Counted from the first letter of the stretch, positions 17,534 to 26,097 are shown. The stretch: DNA of 64,000 bases from Streptomyces sp. SCUT-3 (GCF_014083985.1 NZ_CP046907.1:1-64000), one strand, 5' to 3'. The notes: generated from the letters alone by a model not told the origin. A program made the numbers and translations.

Positions 17534-18206
17534 GATTTCGTAACGCGATCAGATCCGGCCTTCTTGAGTCGTCTCCAGCAGATCAAGCCGCAGGCGAGTG
17601 AGACGAAGGCGTCGTGGAGTTCGGTGCGGCGTTCCCAGCGGACGGCGAGGCGTTTGAAGTGGTGGAGCAGGGCGAAGGTCTGCTCCACCACGTAGCGGAG
17701 CTTGCCCAGGCCCTTGATGTTCGGTGATCCCTTGCGGGAGATGACGGGCAGGATTCGCCGGTGACGCAGCTCGTCGCGGTTGGGGTTGGAGTCGTATCCC
17801 TTGTCACCGAGCAGGGCGTCAGGTCGGCGGCAGGGCCAGCCGGGGCGGCCCGCGACGGGTGGGATGCCGTCGACCAGGGCGAGGGTCTGGGTGACGTCGT
17901 TGACGTTGGCCGCGGTCGTGATGACTTTGAGCGGGGTGCCGCGTCCGTCGCAGATCAGGTGGTGTTTGCTGCCTGTCTTCCGCCGGTCGACCGGCGACGG
18001 ACCGGTGTCGGCGCCCCCTTTTTCGCGCGGATGTGGGAACCATCCACGCACGCACGTGACCAGTCGAGTTCGCCGGCCGCGTTCAGCTCCACGAGCAGGA
18101 CCCGGTGGAGCCGGTCGAAGACTCCTGCCTTCTGCCACCGGTCCAGGCGGCGCCAGCAGGTCTGCCCCGAGCCGAACCCCAGCTCCATCGGCAGGAGTTG
18201 CCAGGC
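17534..18206 (-). mobile_element. IS112-like element, copy A, truncated
   Basis: The minus strand carries the C-terminal four-fifths of an IS5-family transposase: LPMELGFGSGQTCWRRLDRW, ELDWSRACVDGSHIRAKKG, then after the A5-G5 slip VDRRKTGSKHHLICDGRGTP and ALLGDKGYDSNPNRDELRHR. Its outer end is the inverted repeat GATTTCGTAACGCGATC (17534-17550). The 5' part is cut exactly where copy B begins (18207), and it does not resume after copy B, so A was already truncated or the rest was lost later. It cannot transpose by itself. Confidence 0.85.
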
Positions 18207-18209
18207 TAT

Positions 18210-19108
18210 GAGCTCGTAACACGATCTTGTTGAACTGCCCTGGTAGGCCGTGCCCGGTGTGACGATTCGGCCGTTCGAGAGGGTGTGACTACCCGGCCGT
18301 GGATCGTGGACGATGACCTGTGGGCGCTGATCGAGCCGCTCCTGCCACCCTGGCCCGAGAAGGCTCCCGGTCCACGGCCCGTGCCGGACCGGCTGTGCCT
18401 GCAGGGCATCCTCTACGTCCTGTACAACGACATCGCCTGGCAACTGCTCCCCCTTGAGCTGGGGTTCGGCTCTGGTCAGACCTGCTGGCGGCGCCTCGAG
18501 CGCTGGCAACAGGCCGGAGTCTTCGACCAACTGCACCGCGTCCTGCTCGCCAGGCTGCACGCGGCCGGCGAGCTGGACTGGTCCAGAGCATGCGTCGACG
18601 GTTCCCACGTCCGCGCCAAAAAGGGGGAGCCGACACCGGTCCGTCGCCGGTCGACCGGCGGAAGACGGGCAGCAAACACCACCTGATCTGCGACGGACGC
18701 GGCACCCCGCTCAAGGTCATCACCACCGCGGCCAACGTCAACGACGTCACCCAGACCCTCGCCCTGGTCGACGGAGTCCCACCCGTCGCCGGCCGCCCGG
18801 GCCGACCCCGCCGGCGCCCCGAGGCCCTCCTCGGAGACAAGGGCTACGACTCCAACCCCAACCGCCGCGAACTGCGCAAACGCCGGATCCTGCCGGTCAT
18901 CTCCCGCAAGGGCAGGCCTAACATCAAGGGCCTGGGCAAGCTCCGCTACGTCGTCGAGCAGACCTTCGCCCTCCTCCACCAGTTCAGGCGCCTCGCCGTC
19001 CGCTGGGAACGCCGCACCGAGCTCCACGACGCCTTCGTCTCCCTCGCCTGCAGCCTCATCTGCTGGAGACGCCTCAAGAAGGCCAACTCATGATCGTGTT
19101 ACGAGCTC
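18210..19108 (+). mobile_element. IS112-like element, copy B, complete (899 bp)
   Basis: The perfect 17-bp ends GAGCTCGTAACACGATC (18210-18226 and the complement at 19092-19108) are flanked by the direct repeat TAT (18207-18209 and 19109-19111). It carries a full transposase. It inserted at the broken edge of copy A, giving a tail-to-head nest, and its right end lies inside the 5' end of a DUF6191-like gene. Confidence 0.92.
18285..19093 (+). CDS. IS112-like (IS5-family) transposase, -1 frameshift
   Basis: It starts at GTG 18285 (VTTRPWIVDDDLWALIEPLL), with GAGAGGG upstream. The first frame runs to SRACVDGSHVRAKKG. The A5-G5 run near 18617 allows a -1 slip into ADTGPSPVDRRKTGSKHHLI, with LLGDKGYDSNPNRRELRKRR and YVVEQTFALLHQFRRLAVRW, ending at 19093. 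The DDE residues fit CVDGS, GDKGYD and VEQTFA. Copy A has the same slip site despite many other differences, which argues for programmed frameshifting. Confidence 0.88.
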
Positions 19109-19359
19109 TATGGCTTGTCCTCTTCGCATGGGTCGGCTGGCGTCGGCGCACGCACGGCGGCGGGGGCGCACCGGCCGTTGAGGCGTGGGACGAACTTTTC
19201 CATCCGTCACAGCGACACGTCCGACAAGAGCGGGAACGCCAACTCGTCCTCCAGGACGACGCCGACTCCGGTGCACCGCCCAGCTCTGTCGACCTCGACT
19301 CCGGCAAGGTGTTCATCCGCCCCGGGCAGGGCTGCGCGAGCAGGCATGACGCGTCCTGA
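19090..19359 (+). CDS. DUF6191-like membrane-anchored protein, 5' end replaced by IS
   Basis: It encodes 89 residues: a short hydrophobic segment (ALWLVLFAWVGWRRR), a Gly-rich linker, then AWDELFHPSQRHVRQERERQ and DDADSGAPPSSVDLDSGKVF, the conserved body of DUF6191. The start ATG 19090 lies inside the end of IS copy B, so the element supplied codons MIVLRAL and the original start and promoter are lost. The protein may still be made if transcription reads out of the IS. Family function is unknown. Confidence 0.6.
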   Translation: MIVLRALWLVLFAWVGWRRRTHGGGGAPAVEAWDELFHPSQRHVRQERERQLVLQDDADSGAPPSSVDLDSGKVFIRPGQGCASRHDAS

Positions 19360-19446
19360 CGGCCCGCCACGTGACCTTGGCCGGGGCATCGACGTGCTGC
19401 TTGCCGGTCGGCGAACTGTCTCCAAGTCCTGATCTTGGAGGTGGTC

Positions 19447-19663
19447 GTGGGACGTCGACCGAGTGTGTTCGTCCGGCCGGTCGGCATGGAGGAGGGTCGG
19501 AGACTGCAGCGGATCGTCCGGACCGCGAAGGACCCGGTCCGGCTGCGCCGGGCGGTCGTGGTGCTGATGTCCGCCCAGGGCCGGACGGTCAAGGACATCA
19601 CCACGCTGATGCAGGTCGGTGAGGACTACGTGCGCGATGTCGTCCACACGTTCAACGGGCGGC
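19447..19663 (+). pseudogene. IS630-family transposase, N-terminal fragment
   Basis: From GTG 19447 (VGRRPSVFVRPVGMEEGRRL), with GGAG upstream, it reads TAKDPVRLRRAVVVLMSAQG and DITTLMQVGEDYVRDVVHTF, the helix-turn-helix start of an IS630/Tc1-type transposase. After FNG the similarity ends at the junction with a tpg 5' scrap, so the DDE catalytic domain is missing. Confidence 0.75.
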
Positions 19664-19740
19664 GGTCAGGCTGTCGCCGATGACACCCGCCGGCGAAGGG
19701 AGGCTCCTTCCCTGGGACGGCTGTAGGACCACAGGGCGTC
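19660..19740 (-). pseudogene. tpg 5'-end remnant (third location)
   Basis: The words GGCGGTCAGGCTGTC, CCGATGA and CTCCTTCC align with the start of tpg copy 2 (39021-39072). On the minus strand it reads GVIGDSLTAAR, but the start GTG-GGC is altered. It joins directly to the IS630 fragment. The remaining gap to 20028 has no gene. Confidence 0.7.
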
Positions 19741-19781
19741 GGGCTCCCTCAGCGCCTCCGGGAAGGGCCGGGGGCGGTCCC

Positions 19782-19881
19782 CCGGTCTCGTGCCGGCGGC
19801 GGACCGTCACGCGTCTTTTCCCTGACCGGCGGGAAGGCGGTCGACGGCAGGCGACGGCCGCCCCCGCCGGCACGAGACCGG
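19782..19881. repeat. 18-bp perfect inverted repeat with 64-bp spacer
   Basis: CCGGTCTCGTGCCGGCGG (19782-19799) is repeated in complement at 19864-19881. The 64-base interior contains a short G/C hairpin and GCGTCTTTTCCCTG. There is no gene here. It could be a relic of a small transposable unit or a protein-binding site. Confidence 0.6.
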
Positions 19882-20028
19882 CACCCAGCATCAGGCGGGC
19901 GCGCCTGGAGACGCCCGCTCGGCAGATTTTTTCGGGGAGGTGTCGATCCGGCCGCCCCCCCGTTCGTCGTCATGGTGTGCGGCGCCCCGCCGTGCGAGGG
20001 AACAACAGGACCTGACAGGAGTCGGACC

Positions 20029-20379
20029 GTGAAGTACATGCTGCTGATCAATGCCGCTGCGACGGACGAGGAGGGTGCGGCCGCGGAGTGCGGTGTCGAG
20101 GACTGGATGGTCTACGACAAGGAGATGAAGGACGCGGGGGTCTGGGTTTTTGGGGAGTCGCTGGCCGATCTGGTCACTTCCACCACGGTCCGGGTCGGCC
20201 GGGACGGCGGGCGGACCGTCACCGACGGGCCGTTCGCCGAGACCCGGGAGGTGCTCGGCGGCTTCTACGTCATCGACGTGCCGGACCTGGATGTCGCACT
20301 CGACTGGGCCGCCCGCTGTCCCGGCGCGCGCGGCAGCGGGTCGGTCGTGGTCCGTCCGGTCGCCGAGTTCGGGGCCTGA
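20029..20379 (+). CDS. YCII/DGPF-domain protein
   Basis: It encodes 116 residues from GTG 20029 (VKYMLLINAAATDEEGAAAE), with AGGAG upstream. The signature DGPFAETREVLGGFYVIDVP is the DGPF motif of the YCII-related ferredoxin-like fold, with ALDWAARCPGA near the C-terminus. Proteins of this type are regularly encoded beside ECF42-type sigma factors, as here (the sigma gene begins 3 bases later), so they probably act with the sigma factor, perhaps as a ligand or regulatory subunit. The biochemical role is not established. Confidence 0.88.
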   Translation: MKYMLLINAAATDEEGAAAECGVEDWMVYDKEMKDAGVWVFGESLADLVTSTTVRVGRDGGRTVTDGPFAETREVLGGFYVIDVPDLDVALDWAARCPGARGSGSVVVRPVAEFGA

Positions 20380-20381
20380 CC

Positions 20382-21716
20382 GTGGAGGACGAGGAAGCCA
20401 CCGACGAGGAGGGCACCGGGGCCGGGATGCCCGCCGGGCCGGGGCGCGCGTCGTCGGCCCGGTCGTCCGTGGAGTCGGTGTTCCGTGAGGAGCACGGCCG
20501 GCTGCTGGCCTCCCTGGTCCGCCGCTTCGGCGATCTCGACCTGGCCGAGGAGGTCGCCTCCGAGGCCGTGGAGGCGGCCCTGGTGCACTGGCCGGTCCGG
20601 GGCGTCCCGGCCAGGCCCGGGGCCTGGCTGCTGACCACGGCGCGGCGCAAGGCCGTGGACCGCTTGCGGCGGGACCAGGCGTACGCCGCCCGCCTGGCCG
20701 TGATGCAGGTGGAGACGGACCGGGCCGCTCCCGGGCCGCCCGCGGACGGTGACGGGGGCCTGCCCGACGACCGGCTGCAGATGTTCTTCACCTGCGCCCA
20801 CCCCGCCCTCGCGGCCGAGGACCGCACGGCGCTGACCCTGCGCTGCCTGGCCGGGCTCACCACGCCCGAGGTGGCGCGGGCGTTTCTCGTGCCCACCGCG
20901 ACGATGGCCCAGCGGATCGTCCGGGCGAAGAAGAAGATCCGCCAGGCCCGTATCCCGTTTCGCGTGCCCGGGGCCGACGAACTGCCCGAACGGCTGCCCG
21001 GGGTCCTGCAGGTCGTCTACTCGGTCTTCACCGAGGGGTACGCGGCCAGCTCGGGCCCACAGCTGCAGCGGCTCGACCTTACGCAGGAGGCCGTCCGGCT
21101 GGCGCGGATCCTGCGCCGGTTGATGCCCGCGGAGCGGGAAGTCGCCGGCCTGCTCGGGCTCATGCTGCTGGTCCACGCGCGCAGCGCGGCCCGGACCGGT
21201 TCCAACGGCGAGCTCGTACTGCTCGAGGACCAGGACCGCGGCCGCTGGGACCGCACGATGATCGAGGAGGGAAGCAGCCTGGCCCGCTTCGCGTTGAGCG
21301 GCGGACCGCCCGGCCCGTACGGGGTGCAGGCCGCCATCGCCGCCCTCCACGACGAGGCCACCGGCCTGGCGACCACGGACTGGCCGCAGATCACCGCGCT
21401 CTACGACGTGCTGCTCCGGCTCACCTCCTCCCCCGTCGTCGCCTTGAACCGGGCGGTGGCGGTGGCGATGCGTGACGGGCCGCAGGCGGGCCTGGCCCTG
21501 CTCGACGAGCTGGCCGACGAACCGGAACTGCGCCACTACCATCCCTGTCCGGCCGCCCGGGCGGACCTGCTGCACCGCCTCGGCCGCCTGCCCGAGGCCG
21601 CCACGGCCTACCGGCAAGCACTCGACCTGGTGGGCACCGAACCCGAACGGGCCCACCTGAGACACAGGCTGGACACGGTCCTGGCGGCCGGGCCGGACAG
21701 CGAAACCGGCACCTGA
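20382..21716 (+). CDS. ECF sigma factor with C-terminal TPR-like extension (ECF42-type)
   Basis: It encodes 444 residues from GTG 20382, two bases after the upstream stop. Sigma region 2 lies near residues 30-95 (VFREEHGRLLASLVRRFGDL, WLLTTARRKAVDRLRR) and region 4 near 145-190 (LRCLAGLTTPEVARAFLVPT, MAQRIVRAKKKIRQARI). About 240 further residues follow (VYSVFTEGYAASSGPQLQRL, SPVVALNRAVAVAMRDGPQA), the TPR-bearing extension of ECF42-type factors. That extension takes the place of an anti-sigma factor in this group. It directs RNA polymerase to promoters I cannot identify here. Co-transcribed with the DGPF gene. Confidence 0.9.
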   Translation: MEDEEATDEEGTGAGMPAGPGRASSARSSVESVFREEHGRLLASLVRRFGDLDLAEEVASEAVEAALVHWPVRGVPARPGAWLLTTARRKAVDRLRRDQAYAARLAVMQVETDRAAPGPPADGDGGLPDDRLQMFFTCAHPALAAEDRTALTLRCLAGLTTPEVARAFLVPTATMAQRIVRAKKKIRQARIPFRVPGADELPERLPGVLQVVYSVFTEGYAASSGPQLQRLDLTQEAVRLARILRRLMPAEREVAGLLGLMLLVHARSAARTGSNGELVLLEDQDRGRWDRTMIEEGSSLARFALSGGPPGPYGVQAAIAALHDEATGLATTDWPQITALYDVLLRLTSSPVVALNRAVAVAMRDGPQAGLALLDELADEPELRHYHPCPAARADLLHRLGRLPEAATAYRQALDLVGTEPERAHLRHRLDTVLAAGPDSETGT

Positions 21717-21758
21717 CGGCACGACACCCCGACCGCCGGGGCGACGTGCGTCACCTGT

Positions 21759-21804
21759 CCGTGCCGGGCCGCCGGGGCGCACCGCCCCCGGCGGCCGGGC
21801 ACGG
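21759..21804 (+). terminator. Strong hairpin after the ECF sigma gene
   Basis: The arms CCGTGCCGGGCCGCCGGGG (21759-21777) and CCCCCGGCGGCCGGGCACGG (21785-21804) pair with one mismatch around a short loop, 43 bases past the stop at 21716. The remaining sequence to 22013 has no gene. Confidence 0.75.
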
Positions 21805-22013
21805 AACCACAAGTGAACCTGCACCCTTTTCGGCCGCGTCCCGGCGAAGCGCCCGCGGCGCACCGCCTCACGGCGGTCGGGCCCGCTGCCCGTGCCGCCC
21901 GACGTCAGCAGCGGACCGCCCACGGTGCCGGTCCGCGCAGGCGGCGACCGCGGCGGCTGCCCGGATCGTGGTGCGGGCAAGTGCCGTGGTGTGTGCTGCG
22001 GCTGCGCCGTTCG

Positions 22014-23009
22014 TCAGGTCGATCCGGGGTGGGCGCGGCGGCGGCGGAATGTCGCGCGGTACTCCCCCGGCCGCCGGCCCGTGTGTCTGACGAAGATGCC
22101 GGTGAACGCCCCGGAGTCGCGGTATCCGACGTCGGCTGCGATGTCGGCGACGGTCCTGTCGGTCGTCTCCAGCAGGTGTTCGGCTCGGCGCACCCGGGCC
22201 GTCTGCAGGTACGCAAGTGGTGTCCGGCCGGTTTCCTCACCGAAACGACGGAGCATGGTCCTCGTGCTCACGTGGAACTCCCGGGCGAGGGCGGGCAGGT
22301 CGTAGCGGGCGCCGAGGTTCTGGTCGAGCCACCGTTTGACGCCGAGCGAGAACTCCCTGCCCACCGTGGGCAGGAGTTCCGGGTCGACGTAGGGAGCCTG
22401 TGTGGAGCGCGCATCGTCCACGAGCGCGATACGCGCGGTGCTGCGGGCGACGCGGTGGCCGTCGTGCTCCCGGACGAGCTGCAGGGCGAAGTCGTACATG
22501 GCGCTGAAGGCGGCTGTGGTCGTCACTCCCCGGTCGGTCACGACCAGGTGCTCCGGGCGCAGGCGCACGTCGGCGTACCGGTCGGTGAACCGGTCCGCGA
22601 ACAGCCAGGACGTGGTCGCTTCGCGCCCGCGGAGCAGTCCGGCTTCGGCGAGCAGGAAGGCGCCCACGCAGATCGACACGACAGCGGTCCCGGAGGCCGC
22701 CTGTGATCGGATCGACGCCGTTTCCGGCTCCAGGTTCGCGAGTGTCGTGTCGAGGTCGAGCGTGGGCGAGAGTTCGAAGCCCGGCACGATCAGCACGTCC
22801 ACCGGGCGGATCGCCGAGACGTCGAGGACCGAGCCGCCGGATGCGGTCACACGCCGTCGGGGCGAGACGACCGACGTCTCGTAGGTCGGTTGGACGGCCC
22901 CTTGCGCCGCGGCGACGTGAGTCGCCATCACCAGGAGGTCGGGGACTCCGAACACCTCCGAGGCGAAGCAGCCGGGGTAGGCCAGCACACCGATTCGCAG
23001 CGGGCTCAT
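22014..23009 (-). CDS. GlxA-type AraC-family transcriptional regulator
   Basis: It encodes 331 residues from ATG 23009 (MSPLRIGVLAYPGCFASEVF), with GGAGG upstream. The N-terminal half is a DJ-1/PfpI-like domain with the nucleophile-elbow-like phrase VVSICVGAFLLAEAGLLRGR. The C-terminal half has two AraC HTH motifs (LPALAREFHVSTRTMLRRFG; TVADIAADVGYRDSGAFTGI). It is divergent from the dienelactone-hydrolase-type gene (88 bases between starts), its probable target. The ligand is unknown. Confidence 0.9.
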   Translation of the reverse strand: MSPLRIGVLAYPGCFASEVFGVPDLLVMATHVAAAQGAVQPTYETSVVSPRRRVTASGGSVLDVSAIRPVDVLIVPGFELSPTLDLDTTLANLEPETASIRSQAASGTAVVSICVGAFLLAEAGLLRGREATTSWLFADRFTDRYADVRLRPEHLVVTDRGVTTTAAFSAMYDFALQLVREHDGHRVARSTARIALVDDARSTQAPYVDPELLPTVGREFSLGVKRWLDQNLGARYDLPALAREFHVSTRTMLRRFGEETGRTPLAYLQTARVRRAEHLLETTDRTVADIAADVGYRDSGAFTGIFVRHTGRRPGEYRATFRRRRAHPGST

Positions 23010-23096
23010 GCGGTTCCTCCGGCGTCTTTGAACGGGTGGCGGTATCGCCGGGACATGTGGCGATGTCGCCGCTTCTCAGGAGGGCGGCTGCTCGCC

Positions 23097-23933
23097 ATGA
23101 TCTCGGTCATGACAATCATGCGGGGGCAGAACGACCCCTTGGACGACTTCCTGCGGAGGACCGTCGGCGTCGACGGCGTCGAGAAAACCGTGTACGTCGC
23201 CGGGTCGGGGCCGGGCGTCGTCATCATGCCCGAGATGCCGGGGATCAGCCCCGACGTCGTGCGGTTCGCGCGGTGGGTGCGCGATGCCGGCTTCTGCGTG
23301 TACCTGCCCTCTCTTTTCGGTGTCGACGGTGCTTATCCGCTCGCCGAGGCGGGCGAGGCCGTCGTTCGACGCGCCTGTGTCAGCGCCGAGTTCCGGGCGT
23401 TCGCCGGGGGCGGCACCAGCCCCGTCGCCGCATGGCTGCGCGGCCTCGCCCGCCTGGCGCACGCCGAGTGCGGCGGACCCGGCGTCGGCGCCGTCGGTCT
23501 GTGCTTCACCGGCAACTTCGCCCTGACCATGGCGCTCGAACCCGCTGTCGTCGCACCGGTGGTCAACCATCCGTCGCTTCCGCTCGACGACCCCGGCGGT
23601 CTGGAGATCAGCGACGAGGACGCCGCTGCGGTGGCTGAACGCGTAGCGCGAGACGGGTTGAAGGTTCTCGCCTACCGCTTCGAGGACGACAGGTGGTGCA
23701 CCGGTCAGCGGTTCGCGGCCTACCGGGCGCTGCTCGGGGAAGCGTTCGACGGCCGCGTGATCCAAGCCGGGACGGCGAGCACGAACCCCCCGCCGTTCTT
23801 CCGCGACGTCGTCGGCTGCGCCCACAGCGTCGTCACGGCGCACCTGGTCGACCAGGACGGTCACCCCACCGTGCAGGCCCGGAACGAGATCATCGCCTTC
23901 CTGGCCGAGCGGCTCGGGACGCAGCCGGAATGA
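23097..23933 (+). CDS. Dienelactone hydrolase family protein
   Basis: It encodes 278 residues from ATG 23097; AGGAGG lies 12 bases upstream, and a second ATG at 23109 is possible. It has an alpha/beta hydrolase fold with the Cys nucleophile in VGLCFTGNFALTMAL, a likely acid in FEDDRWCTGQ and a C-terminal His in GCAHSVVTAH. A role in opening lactone or ester substrates is family knowledge; the natural substrate is unknown. It is divergent from a GlxA-type regulator and probably controlled by it. Confidence 0.85.
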   Translation: MISVMTIMRGQNDPLDDFLRRTVGVDGVEKTVYVAGSGPGVVIMPEMPGISPDVVRFARWVRDAGFCVYLPSLFGVDGAYPLAEAGEAVVRRACVSAEFRAFAGGGTSPVAAWLRGLARLAHAECGGPGVGAVGLCFTGNFALTMALEPAVVAPVVNHPSLPLDDPGGLEISDEDAAAVAERVARDGLKVLAYRFEDDRWCTGQRFAAYRALLGEAFDGRVIQAGTASTNPPPFFRDVVGCAHSVVTAHLVDQDGHPTVQARNEIIAFLAERLGTQPE

Positions 23934-24245
23934 GCCCCTGCCGCCCCGGCGGCCGGCAAGGCGACAGGGCGACAAGGATCCGTCGTTTCCCGATGCGATC
24001 CGGCCCTCGCCCCGGGGCCGCCCGGCACCGCCCCCTCGGCGACCGCTGGGGGCTGTCCCGTGAGCGGCTGCCGGCGTGCCGGGTGACCTGCGTGTTTGTC
24101 CGGTCGGTCGGAGAGAGTGGGGTGGTGGAGGGGGCGGTGCCGGGCACCGCGTGACGGACGACGCCGCCCGGAGACGGCGGTCGCGCAGGGTCCTTCCGGC
24201 TCTTCGCCCGGGCGAAGGCGTGCTCGCCTGAAGGGGGGACAGCGC
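23934..24245. other. Intergenic with a 16-bp perfect palindrome
   Basis: No gene is seen between the convergent hydrolase and methyltransferase genes. CTTCGCCCGGGCGAAG (24202-24217) is a perfect palindrome and may be part of a terminator for the methyltransferase on the minus strand. Confidence 0.5.
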
Positions 24246-24947
24246 TCAGGACGGGTGGTGCGCGCGCACCAGCAGGGTGTCGGCGGCGCGCGGCCCGCCG
24301 GTGGTGGCGGGCAGCACGTCGGTGGTGATCCTGGTGAACCCGGCCTCGCCGAGCAGTTCGGTCCACATGTGCGCCTGGAGTACCCAGCGGTGCATCGTGG
24401 CCGTCTCGCCGTCCGGCGTTCTCGCCGGGACGTCGGTGGGCCTCGCGTCGGGGCGGGCGGGCGCCCCGCCCAGGTGGTGGGCGAGGGTTGCGAACACCAG
24501 CCGCCCGCCCGGTCGCAGCGCGGCGGCCGCCGCCGGCAGCAGTTCGCGCGGGTCGGTGAAGTCCACGGCGCCGAAGACGCTGTAGAGCACGTCGCAGGTG
24601 CCGGTCGTCGCGTGCAGGTGGGACACGGCGTCGGAGGCGATGATGCGCAGGCGTGGCGCGAGGTGGGCGTACAGGCCGGTTGCCGTGGCGTGCTGGGCCG
24701 GTGAGGCGTCGACCGCGGCGACCCGGGCGGGCCGGTGGTGTGCCGCCAGGTGCGCGGCGTGCCGGGCCGTCCCGGCGCCGAGGTCGCCCACGTGCCGGCC
24801 GGTCAGGTCGCCCAGGACCTCCGGGCCGGGCCCGGCGTCCTGGCCCCAGTTCCAGTAGAAGGCCGGGGGGACGGCGCGGTCACTGCCGTCGCGGGTACGG
24901 CCGTAGTGGTGCCAAAGGTCTGGGGCGCGGGTGGTCACCCGCCCCAT
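24246..24947 (-). CDS. SAM-dependent class I methyltransferase
   Basis: It encodes about 233 residues from ATG 24947 (MGRVTTRAPDLWHHYGRTRD); a GTG nine bases later is an alternative. SAM-binding motif I is VGDLGAGTARHAAHLAAHH (about residues 50-68), then VAAVDASPAQ (motif II acidic residue), DVLYSVFGAVDF (motif IV) and LRPGGRLVFATL. It is cytosolic. The substrate cannot be told. The gene stands alone. Confidence 0.85.
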   Translation of the reverse strand: MGRVTTRAPDLWHHYGRTRDGSDRAVPPAFYWNWGQDAGPGPEVLGDLTGRHVGDLGAGTARHAAHLAAHHRPARVAAVDASPAQHATATGLYAHLAPRLRIIASDAVSHLHATTGTCDVLYSVFGAVDFTDPRELLPAAAAALRPGGRLVFATLAHHLGGAPARPDARPTDVPARTPDGETATMHRWVLQAHMWTELLGEAGFTRITTDVLPATTGGPRAADTLLVRAHHPS

Positions 24948-25163
24948 CCTGGCGGCCTGCCGCCCGGCTGCGGGCCGGTACGGGGAAGTTTCACCCGGGC
25001 GCATCTCGGGCCCGGCCCGGTTCGGCAGTTTCGGGGGCACCGGATGCCCGGCCGCCCGCCCGGACCGTGGGACCGTGCTCTCGCCGGCCAGAGGCGTTTT
25101 TCGCTTGCCCGGGCGCCTGTCGGGCAGTCAGCTCCTCGAAAGCGCGGGTTTAGGGTACGGCGC

Positions 25164-25694
25164 ATGCAATCGCTGATCACTGCCGTTCTCGAACACGACG
25201 AGGCCGTCGACTTCCTGGCCTGGCCCGGCGACTTCGACCTCGACCTCGACCGGGGAGACCATGTCGAGGAGGTCCACCTCGCGTCGGGCGCGGCGCTGGA
25301 GGGCTTCGCGGGTGACGGGGCCGGGGGTACGTACTTCTTCTGCGGCGAAGGCGGCGAGGAGCGGCCGGTGCTGTATGCGGATTCCGAGGGCGGTGCGGCT
25401 CTGGTCGCGATCGGCTTGCCGGAGCTGCTGCGGCTCCTTCTGGTCGCGCCCTGGTGGCGTGACTGTCGCGCATTCACCGGGGAGGAGAGCCGGGAGCTGG
25501 CTGCCGACTACCTGGAGGACATGCCCGACCTGGTGGTTCGGCGGGACCGTGCGGCTGAGGCTCTCGGTATCGACCTTCCCTCCGAGGCCGAGGTCCTGGC
25601 CCGCCTGCACGAGGTCGCCACCCGGGCGGGCAGGGATTTCGTCCTGGTCTTCACGCCGGAGAACACGCCGTACACGCCACTCGTCAGGAGCTGA
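25164..25694 (+). CDS. Acidic protein, unknown function
   Basis: It encodes 176 residues from ATG 25164 (MQSLITAVLEHDEAVDFLAW). The middle alternates strands and turns (GGTYFFCGEGGEERPVLYAD, ALVAIGLPELLRLLLVAPWW) and the C-terminal half is helical (EAEVLARLHEVATRAGRDFV). No signal peptide or membrane helix is visible. The layout recalls SMI1/KNR4-SUKH-type proteins, which often serve as immunity proteins, but the match is weak. It is followed by about 180 non-coding bases before the EF-hand gene. Confidence 0.7.
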   Translation: MQSLITAVLEHDEAVDFLAWPGDFDLDLDRGDHVEEVHLASGAALEGFAGDGAGGTYFFCGEGGEERPVLYADSEGGAALVAIGLPELLRLLLVAPWWRDCRAFTGEESRELAADYLEDMPDLVVRRDRAAEALGIDLPSEAEVLARLHEVATRAGRDFVLVFTPENTPYTPLVRS

Positions 25695-25878
25695 GTGGCA
25701 TGCCCCTGTCGTCGTCGTTCCGAGGCCGTCGTTCGACGGGGCCGTGCGGCGTGGTCCTCGCCACGATGCGTGCGGGCCGCGGGCAGGCGTCCGGGCGGTC
25801 CGGGGGCAGCGCCCGCGTTGCCCCCGGAGGGGCGGATAGTGTGGGCCCGTCAGCGAAGATCGCAGGGAGACGGAGCAC

Positions 25879-26097
25879 ATGGCGGACATCGTGGAAACGG
25901 CGGCACGGAAGGTCTTCGAGCGGTACGACGTGGACGGGGACGGCCTGGTCACCGCGGACGAGTACCGGAAGGTCGTGACGGAGCTGGAGGGCTCCGCGAT
26001 CACCGAGTCCGAGGCCCGGGAGCTGATCGATTCACTCGACACCAACGGTGACGGCCGGATGTCCTTCGAGGAGTTCTGGGCAGCCATGAACCGTTGA
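25879..26097 (+). CDS. Small EF-hand calcium-binding protein (CabD-like)
   Basis: It encodes 72 residues from ATG 25879 (MADIVETAARKVFERYDVDG), with GGAG just upstream. Two complete EF-hand loops are visible, DVDGDGLVTADE (about residues 17-28) and DTNGDGRMSFEE (about 54-65), each with Asp at 1, Asn/Asp at 3 and 5 and Glu at 12. It resembles the small Cab proteins of Streptomyces, calmodulin-like calcium buffers or sensors. It is monocistronic. Confidence 0.92.
   Translation: MADIVETAARKVFERYDVDGDGLVTADEYRKVVTELEGSAITESEARELIDSLDTNGDGRMSFEEFWAAMNR

Noticed and set aside
19782-19881. Considered as a telomeric palindrome array
   Set aside because: Streptomyces telomeres have several closely packed short palindromes with conserved loops; here there is one widely spaced pair.
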